A stretch of DNA of 64,000 bases from Arcicella aquatica (GCF_034928825.1 NZ_JAYFUL010000008.1:62001-126000), one strand, 5' to 3'; positions 42,261 to 51,646 are shown, counted from the stretch's first letter. The notes: generated from the letters alone by a model not told the origin. Program-made: numbers and translations.

Positions 42261-42725
42261 GGTAAGTAGTGATTAGTAAATAGTGATTGGTAAATGATCT
42301 GATGTCTCGGTAGCATTTTTTTGCTAACGCTAGACAGATTAGAATATTTTTAAGAATTTTATTTGATTTTTATCTGAAAAGAAAATTTCCATTCACTACT
42401 AATTATCTTTTCTTCGCTATGCGTGCCACACTATGCGTGCCACACTATGCGTGCCAACTCAATATAAGGAAAGTAACTGCAATGGAAGAGCGAAAAGAAA
42501 TTCATAATCGTAATGGCGACCCATTTCGCTTTGCTCAAACAGCGGAATTTCAGAAAAATTACACCTATTTAATCTAAAATAATATTTTTAAACCCTAGAA
42601 AATATTAAAAACTCTAAGTTAAGTAATCAATACAATTAAAGCAATGTTGTCATTTGTAGTAAATAAATGATAACCTAAAATTTGTGTGCTAATCACCAAT
42701 TACTATTTACTAATCACTGCTTAAC
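42261..42725. repeat. Segment bounded by 31-bp inverted repeats
   Basis: Arms at 42261-42291 and 42695-42725 match inverted at 28 of 31 positions and consist of words AGTGATTAGTAAAT and GTGATTGGT. The ~400 bases between hold a 14-bp tandem repeat (CTATGCGTGCCACA, 2.9 copies, 42417-42456) and a possible 31-codon forward ORF (42482-42577). I see no recognised gene inside. Confidence 0.7.
42482..42577 (+). CDS. Possible 31-residue ORF
   Basis: An ATG at 42482 opens a frame reading MEERKEIHNRNGDPFRFA, then QTAEFQKNYTYLI and a stop. Codon usage looks coding-like and the reading is clean, but nothing supports expression. The segment lies between inverted repeats and may be part of a non-coding element. 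It was too short to be identified. Confidence 0.2.
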   Translation: MEERKEIHNRNGDPFRFAQTAEFQKNYTYLI

Positions 42726-42727
42726 TG

Positions 42728-43912
42728 CTAAGATTCTATCAAAACAGGTCTTTCTTTTTGTTTAAAGTATAAATATACCAAAGATGCAAATGCAAAAAAA
42801 GCCGCAAGAAAATATGGAATAACAATGTTCTCTACTTTGCCTTTATAAATTTGTCCTGCAAATAATGCTCCTAAGCCAATACCTGCCTCTAGGGCAATGT
42901 AAGTAGTGGCAACGGCTCTTCCTCTGTAAAGCTCGTCAGATAAATCTACTGTCCACGCCATTAAAGTGGGCGTATTGAATCCCCAAGAAAAGCCAAATAA
43001 AATAGAGGATAAAATAAATATCCAAAAAGAGCTAGTTAAAGCACACAATATCATGGAAATTACCAAGATAGTTGATGAAATCATCAAAATAGGAATCCGA
43101 CCATATTTATCCGATGATTTCGCAAAGAATAGCCTTACTGTTAAAGAAGCAACGGTATAAACAGTAAAAAAAAGCCCTTTATTGCTTATCCCCAATAGTT
43201 TGGTTTGGTCTGGCACCAAAGTAAGCAATACACCCGAAGAGAACGATACTAAAATCATCACAACGAAGGCTGGAATTACCCTTGGTTCAAACACATCTTG
43301 CCAACCTATCCTAAATAATTTAAAAGAAAAAGCCTTTTTTTGTATCGTTGGAAGCGTTTCTCGCATATTCAACAATATTAAGATAGAGAGTAAAGCAAAA
43401 GTTGAAGAAGTAAAAAACATTCCATTGATAGATATCCAACTGGTAAGGTAACTCCCGATACTTGGGCCGATAGACATCCCCGTTGCTGTAAAAATACCTA
43501 GCATTCCTTGGGCTTCACCACGGCGATTTTCTGGAATAATATCTGCCACATAGGCTGAGGTAGCGGTTGGCTTGGTACCCGTAGAAAAACCGTGCAAAAA
43601 GCGCAATAGTAGAAAACCAGCAATGGTATGAACAAAGGGATATAGTCCGCCACACACAAAACATACCAATGACCCAAAGGCCATCACGGGTACTCTACCG
43701 ATGGTATCAGTCAATTTACCAGAAAAAGGACGGGCAAAACCTGCTGTAAGCGTAAACAATGCAATAATGTAACCGATGTATTCTTTTCCACCCATCGAAC
43801 CTAAATAATCGGGCAGTTCGGGAATCATCATTTGAAAACTCGCTGAAAAAAGAAAATTACTAACGCAAAGTAACCAAAACTGAGTAGTATATATTGAAGT
43901 TTGTTTTTCCAT
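42728..43912 (-). CDS. MFS transporter
   Basis: A 394-residue inner membrane protein with about 12 hydrophobic segments. The MFS motif A (PFSGKLTDTIGRVPVMAFG) follows TM2 near residues 60-78, and KSSDKYGRIPILMIS is the matching loop in the second half. SYLTSWISINGMFFTSS precedes a long segment, and FGFSWGFNTPTLMAWT is the TM10 area. The group resembles bacterial drug and sugar-phosphate exporters, and the substrate is unknown. The start is set at the ATG at 43912 rather than a TTG two codons earlier. TATCTTTG (43923-43916) lies only 3 bases before that ATG, so the message might be nearly leaderless. Confidence 0.88.
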   Translation of the reverse strand: MEKQTSIYTTQFWLLCVSNFLFSASFQMMIPELPDYLGSMGGKEYIGYIIALFTLTAGFARPFSGKLTDTIGRVPVMAFGSLVCFVCGGLYPFVHTIAGFLLLRFLHGFSTGTKPTATSAYVADIIPENRRGEAQGMLGIFTATGMSIGPSIGSYLTSWISINGMFFTSSTFALLSILILLNMRETLPTIQKKAFSFKLFRIGWQDVFEPRVIPAFVVMILVSFSSGVLLTLVPDQTKLLGISNKGLFFTVYTVASLTVRLFFAKSSDKYGRIPILMISSTILVISMILCALTSSFWIFILSSILFGFSWGFNTPTLMAWTVDLSDELYRGRAVATTYIALEAGIGLGALFAGQIYKGKVENIVIPYFLAAFFAFASLVYLYFKQKERPVLIES

Positions 43913-44236
43913 CCGCAAAGATAATTAGTAGCTATTAGCATTAAGCTGTAAGGCATAAGCTTTTTTATTGAAAGGGTATTGATAGATTGTTCGGGATTTT
44001 TTGCAAGGTAACATTGCATCACACAAGCCGTAGTGTAGTGCTTCGCAAAGTGTGGAAAGATAATCCTCAAAATCATTTCCTATTAGCTAGTGACTTAAGT
44101 CACCAGCTAATAGGAAGGGTTTGAACTTAACAGCTATTTCGCTTAAAAGAATGGGGAGGCAATCCCGCTGCTAACAACTATAAAATATTGATTATCAGAT
44201 ATTTACAATCACTACATATATATCCACCCCTCATTA
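43913..44236. other. Intergenic region with a dispersed palindrome, no gene
   Basis: The stretch holds inverted-word DNA (CTATTAGC, AGCTGTAAGGCATAAGC at 43929-43961) and palindrome copy 2 at 44077-44116. The reading frames across it overlap the start of the MFS gene and look like noise. Confidence 0.6.
44077..44116. repeat. GACTTAAGTC palindrome, copy 2
   Basis: Forty bases, TTCCTATTAGCTAGTGACTT and its complement with one mismatch, share the ACTTAAGT centre and the AGCTA/TAGCT words with copies 1, 3 and 4. Confidence 0.9.
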
Positions 44237-46600
44237 TTACATAAATAGCTTTTTACTTTCACGTTTATTGAGTGTCATCAAGAATGCTGGTAGTAATATT
44301 AAATTGCAAATCATCGCCATCAACAGCGTAATTGAAATTAATATTCCTAACGACTGTGTTCCTTTGAAAGTTGAAGCTGTAAAAATAAAAAAACCTGTAA
44401 ACAATACGATTGCTGTATAAAACATAGAAACACCCGTATTCAAAATGGTTGCTGTAACGGCTTGTTTTACGGTTCTGTTTTTATTCAACAATTCATCTTT
44501 ATAGCGTGTCAAGAAATAAATGGTTCCATCTGATGAAATACCGAAGGCTATTGAAAAAATCAAAATAGTTGAATATTTCAAGTGAATATCAAAATAGCCC
44601 ATCAATCCTGCTGTAATCAGAAGGGGAATCAAGCTTGGTAAAGTTGAAATAAAAACCATTTTCCAAGACCTAAACAACAATGCCATAATGATACAAATCA
44701 GAAAAATTGCTTGAAGGGTGCTCTCTACCAAATTACCTTGCAAATAATCATTTTGCCAAGCATAAATCACACTATTACCAGTTATTTCTGCATCATAGCC
44801 TTTCTTATCTCCTTTTTTATAAAACTCGTTGGTTTCGGCATTATAATTAAAGATGCTATCTATTTTAGGTTGTAATTCTCTAATTATTTGATTCGTCCGC
44901 ACCGTTCCGCAGTCTGCAATCTGAAAACTTACACGTGTATAACGCTTTGTAGAATCAATAAAGCCTTTGGCAAAATTTTGTTTACCCGACAAGCTAGCAT
45001 TGTATTCTTTAAGCTTTGCTAGTTCGTTGATACCTGGCAATACAAAATATTTAGGGTCACCACCACGATACCCCTGATAAATAAATTTAGCGGCCGTCAC
45101 TAAAGAAACAGGTTTGGTAAATTCTGGATACTTGGCAAACTCCTTCTCCATCCTTTTTATTTTAGTCAAAAGCTCTGGGGAATTCATTACTCTGCCAGGT
45201 TCATAAGTGTCTATGGCTACTTCAAAAGGCATAATTCCTTTGAAATTCTTTTCAATAAATTTTAAATCGGTATAGATAGGGTTATCCTTCGTTAAATCAT
45301 CTACGATATACCCTATTGATTTTATTTTGGTTGTGCCATACACTGATACGCCGATAATTAGGATAATAACTAAATAAATAACCGACCTTCGGTGGTTCAC
45401 CCAATGGTCGATACCAAGTAAAAATTTGGATATTTTACCAGACTCTAAACGAATAGTATGTTTGTTCGCTGGCGGTGCTAAAAAGCTAAATATTACAGGA
45501 ATCAAAATCAATGAAACAGCATAAGTTAACATTACATTGATAGCTGCTACAATGCCAAACTCTATTAAAAAGATACTACCCGTAAAAGCAAAAACACCAA
45601 ACCCAATAGCAGTAGTAAGGTTCGACAACACAAGTGTTTGTCCAATTTTTTCAATGGTTACTTTCAAGGCTAACTCTTGGTTACCATGCAAGGCATATTC
45701 TTCGTAATATTTGTTTACGATAAATATGGCATTGGGTACGCCAATCACAACTACAAGAGGAGGAATCAATCCAGAAATGATAGAAATCTTAAACCCAAAC
45801 ATCACAATAATCCCCAAGGCAGATACGATTCCGATTAAAACAACTACCAATGCTACCAGCATTATTTTGAAGCTCCTGAAAAAAGCCAGTAAAATCAAGG
45901 AAGTTACTACTATTGCTAAAATCAAGAAAATACCTAATTCGTTAGTAATTTGGGCCGTCATTTCAGTACGGATAAAAGGCATTCCTGAGAGATGTAACTC
46001 CGTATTTTGGCTAGTTTCAAATTCTCCAGCAATTTTCTTTATCTTTTGTACAGCCTCTACCCTACTCTTATCGTTAATAGCACTTTGGTCAAAAGTAATC
46101 ATCATCAAATGCACATTTCCCGTTTCGTTGATGATGAATCCTTTATAAAAAGGCAGTTTATCTAATTTGGCTTTTACAGCATCTACCTCAACTTGTGAAG
46201 TAGCCCTCTGTGCTATCAGACTTTTGGTAATAAAGCGTTTCAGAGAATCATTTTTCTCGACTCTTGGAATATTACCGGCATATACTACATCTTTGATACC
46301 CTTTACGGTTTTGATAGCTTTAGCCAAGTCTTGCCATTGTTGGAAAAAAGCCAACTGAAACATTTTGTTGGTTTCAACACCAATTACCATCACTGAACCA
46401 TCTTCGCCAAATCTTTTTTTGAAAGATTCGTATAACTGAAAGCGTTCATCTGATTGAGGAAGAATTTTAGGCAATTCGCTAGAAACTTGCGTTTTAGCAG
46501 CCATCACCGTCATGAAAATTGCTAGGGCAATTACGGCAGATAAGTAGTAAAGTCTATACTTTAGGATTGATAAGGCTAAATTATGCCAAAAGTTTTTCAT
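44237..46600 (-). CDS. MMPL/RND-family transporter
   Basis: A 787-residue inner membrane protein with about 12 hydrophobic segments. An N-terminal TM (about 14-33) and a large periplasmic loop (about 35-210) precede six TMs, and the pattern repeats with a second loop (about 430-620). The RND sterol-sensing-like blocks are VPNAIFIVNKYYEEY in the first half and FGISSDGTIYFLTRY in the second, the latter with the polar charge-relay residues. Such proteins export lipids, hopanoids or other hydrophobic molecules. It overlaps the meaB gene upstream by 4 bases, so it is translated with it. Confidence 0.9.
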   Translation of the reverse strand: MKNFWHNLALSILKYRLYYLSAVIALAIFMTVMAAKTQVSSELPKILPQSDERFQLYESFKKRFGEDGSVMVIGVETNKMFQLAFFQQWQDLAKAIKTVKGIKDVVYAGNIPRVEKNDSLKRFITKSLIAQRATSQVEVDAVKAKLDKLPFYKGFIINETGNVHLMMITFDQSAINDKSRVEAVQKIKKIAGEFETSQNTELHLSGMPFIRTEMTAQITNELGIFLILAIVVTSLILLAFFRSFKIMLVALVVVLIGIVSALGIIVMFGFKISIISGLIPPLVVVIGVPNAIFIVNKYYEEYALHGNQELALKVTIEKIGQTLVLSNLTTAIGFGVFAFTGSIFLIEFGIVAAINVMLTYAVSLILIPVIFSFLAPPANKHTIRLESGKISKFLLGIDHWVNHRRSVIYLVIILIIGVSVYGTTKIKSIGYIVDDLTKDNPIYTDLKFIEKNFKGIMPFEVAIDTYEPGRVMNSPELLTKIKRMEKEFAKYPEFTKPVSLVTAAKFIYQGYRGGDPKYFVLPGINELAKLKEYNASLSGKQNFAKGFIDSTKRYTRVSFQIADCGTVRTNQIIRELQPKIDSIFNYNAETNEFYKKGDKKGYDAEITGNSVIYAWQNDYLQGNLVESTLQAIFLICIIMALLFRSWKMVFISTLPSLIPLLITAGLMGYFDIHLKYSTILIFSIAFGISSDGTIYFLTRYKDELLNKNRTVKQAVTATILNTGVSMFYTAIVLFTGFFIFTASTFKGTQSLGILISITLLMAMICNLILLPAFLMTLNKRESKKLFM

Positions 46601-47589
46601 TTTCTATTTTGATAAAATAAATTCAGCAATTCCATGGCAGCATTAATGGGCAATTTCTTCCCTTCACATACCTCCTGCTGAATATCTTTCCTATAAAGGT
46701 CAACGCTAGGATGTTCATAAAATTTCTCTTCTAGCGACTTCTTTATAAAATAATACATCCATTCCAAATTCTGCTGGCTACGCTTCTCTTGAAAATATCC
46801 GTTTCCAATAAGTAGTGCACGATGCTTTTCAATAACCTCCCATATTTCCTTCATTCCTTTTTCAGTAATCGCCGAACAGGTGAGTACTTCGGGATACCAG
46901 CCTGTTTGGTTAGGCGGGAACAAATGTAGGGCATTTTGATAAGCTACTTTAGCTAAATCAGCTTGAGTTTCATTGCCCGAATCTGTTTTAGTAATAGCTA
47001 TCAAATCGGCCATTTCCATAATGCCTTTCTTGATTCCTTGTAGCTCGTCGCCAGCACCAGCTAACATGAGTAATAGAAAAAAATCGACCATGCCATGCAC
47101 TACTGTTTCTGATTGCCCCACTCCTACTGTTTCAATAATGATTACTTCAAAGCCTGCGGCTTCACAAAGTAACATTGCTTCACGGGTTTTGTTGGCCACG
47201 CCCCCCAAACCTCCACTGGTAGGGGTAGGACGGATATAAGCCAGTGGGTCATTCACGAGCTTTTCCATGCGGGTTTTATCCCCCAAAATACTTCCTTTGC
47301 TAATGGGCGAACTTGGGTCAATCGCTAATACAGCTACTTTTTTGGGTAGCTTGGTCAAATACTGTCCGAAGACCTCTATAAAAGTACTTTTGCCCACGCC
47401 AGGCACACCTGTAATACCAATCCTGATTGAATTTCCCGTATGGGGTAACACAGCTTCGAGTACTTCCTGAGCCAATATTTTATCCGCAGGCAAATTGCTT
47501 TCCGTCAGCGTGATTGCTCTGCTGAGAATCATTCTGTTGCCAGTCAAAATGCCCTCGGTATATTCTTTTATGGATAAGCGTTTAAGCAT
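46597..47589 (-). CDS. meaB: Methylmalonyl-CoA mutase-associated GTPase MeaB
   Basis: A 330-residue G-protein chaperone that loads and protects the B12 cofactor of methylmalonyl-CoA mutase. The P-loop GVPGVGKST is at 61-69. The switch region has VNDPLAYIRPTPTSGGLGGV, and the G3-like block EVIIIETVGVGQSE follows. The ITKTD sequence, for guanine recognition (about 205), and the C-terminal helical dimerisation part complete it. The mutase itself is not in the window. It overlaps ispD by 8 bases upstream and the MMPL gene by 4 bases downstream. Confidence 0.95.
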   Translation of the reverse strand: MLKRLSIKEYTEGILTGNRMILSRAITLTESNLPADKILAQEVLEAVLPHTGNSIRIGITGVPGVGKSTFIEVFGQYLTKLPKKVAVLAIDPSSPISKGSILGDKTRMEKLVNDPLAYIRPTPTSGGLGGVANKTREAMLLCEAAGFEVIIIETVGVGQSETVVHGMVDFFLLLMLAGAGDELQGIKKGIMEMADLIAITKTDSGNETQADLAKVAYQNALHLFPPNQTGWYPEVLTCSAITEKGMKEIWEVIEKHRALLIGNGYFQEKRSQQNLEWMYYFIKKSLEEKFYEHPSVDLYRKDIQQEVCEGKKLPINAAMELLNLFYQNRK

Positions 47590-48241
47590 TTCGCTTCAAA
47601 ATAATTTCTGCCCACTCCAAATCTTCGGGAGTGGTGATTTTGATATTTTCGTACGACCCTTCGATGAGATTAATATCAAAGCCTGCAAATTCTACGACAC
47701 TCGCATCGTCAGTAAAGGTACTCAACTCTTCGGTTTCAAAAGCCTTTTTGATGATTGATACCTGAAAGGTTTGTGGTGTCTGTATCAATCGAACAGTCTG
47801 TCGGTCTATCGCTTGCCCATTTACCCGAACAGAATCTTTAGAAGCCACACTGACTACGGCTGTTCCTTTGGTTTGGGCAACCTCAAAGCTTTCACGGATA
47901 ATGTCTGTACTTACAAATGGTCGGACACCATCATGCACTGCCACGATACCGTCTGTATCTATTACCGATAACCCATTTTTACCTGACTGAAATCTAGATT
48001 GTCCGCCTTTTACTAATTGGTGAGCTACTTCAAAATGGTGTTTTAGACATAGTTCCTGCCAAAAATCAAACTGACTTTCTGGCAATACCAGTATGAGGGT
48101 AATATCTGAATAAGCTTCTCGAAAACGGATTAAAGTATGCATCAATACGGGTAATCCACCTATTTCGATAAACTGCTTGGGTAAATTACTTTTCATTCGG
48201 CTACCACTCCCGCCTGCTACTATAATGGCATATTTTTTCAT
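47582..48241 (-). CDS. ispD: 2-C-methyl-D-erythritol 4-phosphate cytidylyltransferase
   Basis: A 219-residue enzyme of the MEP isoprenoid pathway that joins CTP to 2-C-methylerythritol 4-phosphate. The nucleotide-binding start VAGGSGSRMKSNLPKQF (about 8-24) and the conserved VHDGVRPFVS (about 100-109), then KDSVRVNGQAID and TPQTFQVSIIKKAF, give a clear IspD. TDDASVVEF holds the conserved D-D-A-S block. It is the first gene of the ispD-meaB-MMPL operon, with overlaps throughout. Confidence 0.95.
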   Translation of the reverse strand: MKKYAIIVAGGSGSRMKSNLPKQFIEIGGLPVLMHTLIRFREAYSDITLILVLPESQFDFWQELCLKHHFEVAHQLVKGGQSRFQSGKNGLSVIDTDGIVAVHDGVRPFVSTDIIRESFEVAQTKGTAVVSVASKDSVRVNGQAIDRQTVRLIQTPQTFQVSIIKKAFETEELSTFTDDASVVEFAGFDINLIEGSYENIKITTPEDLEWAEIILKRNA

Positions 48242-48284
48242 GAATAATTACGAAAAATGAAATTGATACAAACCCATAAAACAA

Positions 48285-48333
48285 TCAGGCGAAAGACCTA
48301 AGCTATGAATATTGCCTAATGTCTTTCGCCTGA
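48285..48333. terminator. Intrinsic terminator after queA
   Basis: A 13-bp stem (TCAGGCGAAAGAC/GTCTTTCGCCTGA) with a 23-base loop lies downstream of queA and upstream of the ispD operon. It separates the two transcripts. Confidence 0.7.
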
Positions 48334-48359
48334 AAAGTGCTGATTATATATAGTACATC

Positions 48360-49412
48360 TTAGATAATCAACATGGCATCGCCATAACTAAAGAATTTAT
48401 ATTTCTCTTTGATAGCAATTTGATAAGCTTCCTTAATCAAATCATACCCACCAAAAGCAGAAGTCATCATCAATAAAATTGATTCTGGCAAGTGCATATT
48501 AGTTAATAATGCATTCGGGATTCTGAAATCGTAAGGAGGGAAAATAAATTTATCTGTCCAGCCTTCGATAGGTTTCAAGTGCCCATCCGCAGATACAGAC
48601 GATTCTAACGCCTTCAAAACAGTTGTTCCAATTGCACAGATTTTCTTTTTGTTATCAATTCCTTCATTCACAACCTCACAAGTTTTTCCTGTGATGTTAA
48701 AATTTTCAGAATCAGTTTTGTGCTTTGTTAAGTCTTCAACATCTACTTGACGGAAAGTTCCTAAACCAACATGCAGGGTAAGTGGCGTAAAGTTGATACC
48801 TTTCAACTCTAAGCGTTTCATGATGATTTTGTTGAAGTGCAAACCTGCTGTTGGAGCCGCTACAGCACCCACGTGTTCAGCATAAATTGTTTGGTAACGC
48901 TCTTCGTCAGCCGCTTCTACTTTACGTTTAAAACGGATTTCATCTGGTAGTGGCGTTTCGCCTAATTGGTGAATCGCTTTCATCAAAGCTTTGTGGTCAC
49001 CATCGTACAAGAAACGAATAGTACGTCCACGCGAAGTAGTATTATCAATTACTTCTGCCACTAAATCACTATCACCAAAATATAATTTATTACCTACTCT
49101 GATTTTACGAGCAGGGTCAACTAATACATCCCAAAGACGGTGTTCTCTATTTAATTCACGAAGTAAAAATACTTCAATTTTTGCACCTGTTTTTTCTTTC
49201 TGACCGAACAAACGAGCAGGGAAAACTTTAGTGTCGTTTGTAACCATTACATCACCGTCATCAAAATAATCCAAAATGTCGGTGAACATACGATGCTCAA
49301 TAGTTTTTGTTTTTCTATTTACCACCATTAATCGTGATTCACCTCTGTTCTCTGGTGGGTACAAGGCAATGAGGTTATTAGGGAGGTCGAATCTGAACTC
49401 AGATAATTTCAT
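48360..49412 (-). CDS. queA: S-adenosylmethionine:tRNA ribosyltransferase-isomerase
   Basis: It transfers and isomerises the ribosyl part of S-adenosylmethionine onto preQ1 in tRNA, giving epoxyqueuosine. The start LSEFRFDLPNNLIALYPP, the central FPARLFGQKEKTGAKIEVFL, then GAVAAPTAGLHF (the QueA signature), LTLHVGLGTFRQV and the end KEKYKFFSYGDAMLI mark the family. The start at 49412 gives the standard MKLSEF beginning; an in-frame ATG 12 codons earlier is possible. The ~170-base leader and separate terminator suggest its own transcript. No other queuosine genes are near. Confidence 0.95.
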   Translation of the reverse strand: MKLSEFRFDLPNNLIALYPPENRGESRLMVVNRKTKTIEHRMFTDILDYFDDGDVMVTNDTKVFPARLFGQKEKTGAKIEVFLLRELNREHRLWDVLVDPARKIRVGNKLYFGDSDLVAEVIDNTTSRGRTIRFLYDGDHKALMKAIHQLGETPLPDEIRFKRKVEAADEERYQTIYAEHVGAVAAPTAGLHFNKIIMKRLELKGINFTPLTLHVGLGTFRQVDVEDLTKHKTDSENFNITGKTCEVVNEGIDNKKKICAIGTTVLKALESSVSADGHLKPIEGWTDKFIFPPYDFRIPNALLTNMHLPESILLMMTSAFGGYDLIKEAYQIAIKEKYKFFSYGDAMLII

Positions 49413-49917
49413 TCTAATAATGTTTGCGGTTTTTTCGCCTGGAGTCATTTCTTACGGTTTTAATCTTCGGTTTTGTTTGATAACATGATTGCTACTAGGG
49501 CTTTTATCGTATAAAATCAAAACAAAAATCTTGGTTTTATACTAAAGTCTCCCACCCTATAGATAAATGACTTCAATACGATTCTTGCAAATATACAATT
49601 TCCAGATAGGGCTTGTCAATACAATATGATAATAAATTACACTTTTAGTTGATTCTTTTAGTTATTTTTTCAAATAAACCTGTATATGCTTCTTTAATAG
49701 CTCTTTTTGGCCTATAATATTTGACAATATTTTTTTCAATAAGTAATATATTTTTCTGAATTATCACAAAACCACTTGGTTTTCAATCCATATTCTAGCT
49801 TTTCTGTAGAAGTTTACACTGATTTATGTTTTGAATACAATAAATCTATCGAACAAATTCAGATTGAAATAGTTAGTTCAGAGTAACCAATTTTTATTTT
49901 CCTTATTCTTTATTAAA
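49413..49917. other. Long divergent intergenic region
   Basis: Apart from the queA promoter and leader, I see no gene. The leader (49413-49587) holds a GTATAAAA/TTTTATAC stem. The photolyase side is AT-rich with no clear promoter. No known riboswitch consensus was found. Confidence 0.5.
49588..49619 (-). promoter_or_regulatory. Promoter of queA
   Basis: On the reverse strand TTG at 49619-49617 and TATATTTG at 49595-49588 are 21 bases apart. The predicted leader to the queA start is about 170 bases. Confidence 0.55.
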
Positions 49918-51231
49918 ATGTCTAAAATTTCGATTTTTTGGTTTCGTCGCGACCTCCGCTTACACGATAATGCAGGGTTATACCATGCACTTAAAAAAGG
50001 TGTGCCAGTATTACCAATCTTTATTTTTGACAAAAATATTCTGGATAAACTCGACGATAAACATGACCGCAGAGTAGCATTTATTCACGAAGCGATAACC
50101 GAAATCCAAGCATTTTTAACGGCTAAGGGCAGTACTATTTTAGTAAAATATGGTACGCCTGAAGAAGTTTTTCCCGTGTTGCTTGATGAATATGACGTAG
50201 ATACGATTTATATCAATCATGACTATGAACTGTATGCCCATGAAAGAGATGAGAGCGTCCGTGAATTTGTAACAAGCGAAGGCGTTGGCTTTAGTACTTA
50301 TAAAGACCAAGTCGTTTTTGAGAAAAATGAAATCCTTTCGGGTGCAGGAACGCCTTATACCGTTTTTACACCCTATAGTCGTAAATGGAAAGAGAAGGTA
50401 AACACGTTTTATTTGAAGTCATATCCTACCGAGAAGTACTTTGATAATTTTCTTCAAACAAAGCCTTTTGAAATACCAACCTTAGCCATGATGGGATTTC
50501 AAGCAGCCAAGGCAAAATTTCCTAGTAAACAAGTGCGAGATGGTATTATTCGTAGCTATGCCGAGAACCGAGATTTCCCCGCAATCGAAGGCACTTCTAA
50601 GTTATCTGTTCATCTACGGTTTGGTACAGTTAGCATCCGTGAATTAGCACGCAAAGCTCAATCGTTATCAGAAACATGGCTGAATGAATTAATCTGGCGA
50701 GATTTTTATTTCAATATTCTTTATCACTTCCCTCATATTTCGCAAGGACAAGCTTTCAGGAAAGAGTATGACAAAATTATCTGGCGAAATAATAAAAAGG
50801 AATTTGAGCTTTGGTGTGAAGGCAAAACGGGCTATCCTATCGTAGATGCTGGTATGCGTGAATTAAATGCCACAGGCTTCATGCACAACCGTGTTAGGAT
50901 GATTGTAGCTTCTTTTCTGACCAAACATTTACTAATCGACTGGCGTTGGGGCGAGGCTTATTTTGCTAAAAAATTATTAGATTTTGATTTTGCAGCCAAC
51001 AATGGCGGTTGGCAATGGGCATCAGGGAGCGGTTGCGATGCGGCACCCTACTTTAGGGTTTTCAATCCGTCGTTACAAACACAAAAGTTTGATAAGCAAC
51101 TGGAATATATTAAAAAATGGGTGCCAGAATTAAATACTTTCGATTATCCAGCACCTATCGTCAATCATGACTTTGCACGTAAACGGGTGTTGCCTGTCTA
51201 TCAAATGGCTTTGAAGGGTTTTATAGACTAA
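49918..51231 (+). CDS. Deoxyribodipyrimidine photo-lyase
   Basis: A 437-residue light-driven DNA repair enzyme of the cryptochrome/photolyase superfamily. The N-terminal alpha/beta domain begins ISIFWFRRDLRLHDNAGLYH. The FAD-binding helical domain has SKLSVHLRFGTVSIREL, then LIWRDFYFNILYHFP, FELWCEGKTGYPIVDAGMRE and the FAD-contacting MHNRVRMIVASFL. NNGGWQWASGSGCDAAPYFR holds the conserved W and N of the active site. It lacks the extended N-terminus of plant forms, and whether it repairs CPD or acts otherwise cannot be told by eye. It is single, followed by a repeat-rich region. Confidence 0.95.
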   Translation: MSKISIFWFRRDLRLHDNAGLYHALKKGVPVLPIFIFDKNILDKLDDKHDRRVAFIHEAITEIQAFLTAKGSTILVKYGTPEEVFPVLLDEYDVDTIYINHDYELYAHERDESVREFVTSEGVGFSTYKDQVVFEKNEILSGAGTPYTVFTPYSRKWKEKVNTFYLKSYPTEKYFDNFLQTKPFEIPTLAMMGFQAAKAKFPSKQVRDGIIRSYAENRDFPAIEGTSKLSVHLRFGTVSIRELARKAQSLSETWLNELIWRDFYFNILYHFPHISQGQAFRKEYDKIIWRNNKKEFELWCEGKTGYPIVDAGMRELNATGFMHNRVRMIVASFLTKHLLIDWRWGEAYFAKKLLDFDFAANNGGWQWASGSGCDAAPYFRVFNPSLQTQKFDKQLEYIKKWVPELNTFDYPAPIVNHDFARKRVLPVYQMALKGFID

Positions 51232-51324
51232 AGACACAAGACTAAAGACTAAAGACACAAGACTTAAAGAAAGGTATTAAAACTAAATCTTTTGTCTTAC
51301 TTCTAGTGTCTTTTATCTTGTAGA

Positions 51325-51508
51325 CTATAATCCCGAAGGGATGAAAGGATTATAGCAAATAATTAATTGGTATAATCAGAACCCTGAAAGGGTGATACAA
51401 TCGGGTGAAAATGTATAAGATTAAAAATTTATGTCACCCCTTCGGGGTTAGAATCTAGACATTTTTCATTTCATTTTCTATAATCCTTTCATCCCTTCGG
51501 GATTATAG
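51325..51508. repeat. Perfect 31-bp inverted pair around a nested repeat
   Basis: Positions 51325-51355 and 51478-51508 are exact inverted copies (31 of 31 bases; core ATCCCGAAGGGATGAAAGG). The core itself contains CCCGAAGGG. Between them lie related words AACCCTGAAAGGGTGA (51381-51396) and TCACCCCTTCGGGGTTA (51434-51450). The whole region 51232-51646 is a nested inverted-repeat field without a gene. Confidence 0.9.
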
Positions 51509-51528
51509 AAAAGATTATAGAAAATAAA

Positions 51529-51566
51529 TATCCCTAGCGAGGGACTTAAGTCCCTTGCTAGGGATA
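51529..51566. repeat. GACTTAAGTC palindrome, copy 3
   Basis: Thirty-eight bases, TATCCCTAGCGAGGGACTT and its complement with one mismatch. It shares the ACTTAAGT centre with the other copies and lies between the convergent photolyase and diadenylate cyclase genes. Confidence 0.9.
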
Positions 51567-51646
51567 AGAATAAAATTTAACAGCCATGCAAACACTTAAA
51601 ATTCTTATGCCTTATATCTTGTGTCTTGCTTCTAGCGTCTTATAAT

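Noticed and set aside
43828..44076. Reverse ORF before the MFS gene
   Set aside because: It overlaps the start of the MFS gene in another frame and crosses inverted-word DNA.
49413..49587. preQ1 riboswitch in the queA leader
   Set aside because: None of the known preQ1 consensus stems or A-rich tails could be found by eye.
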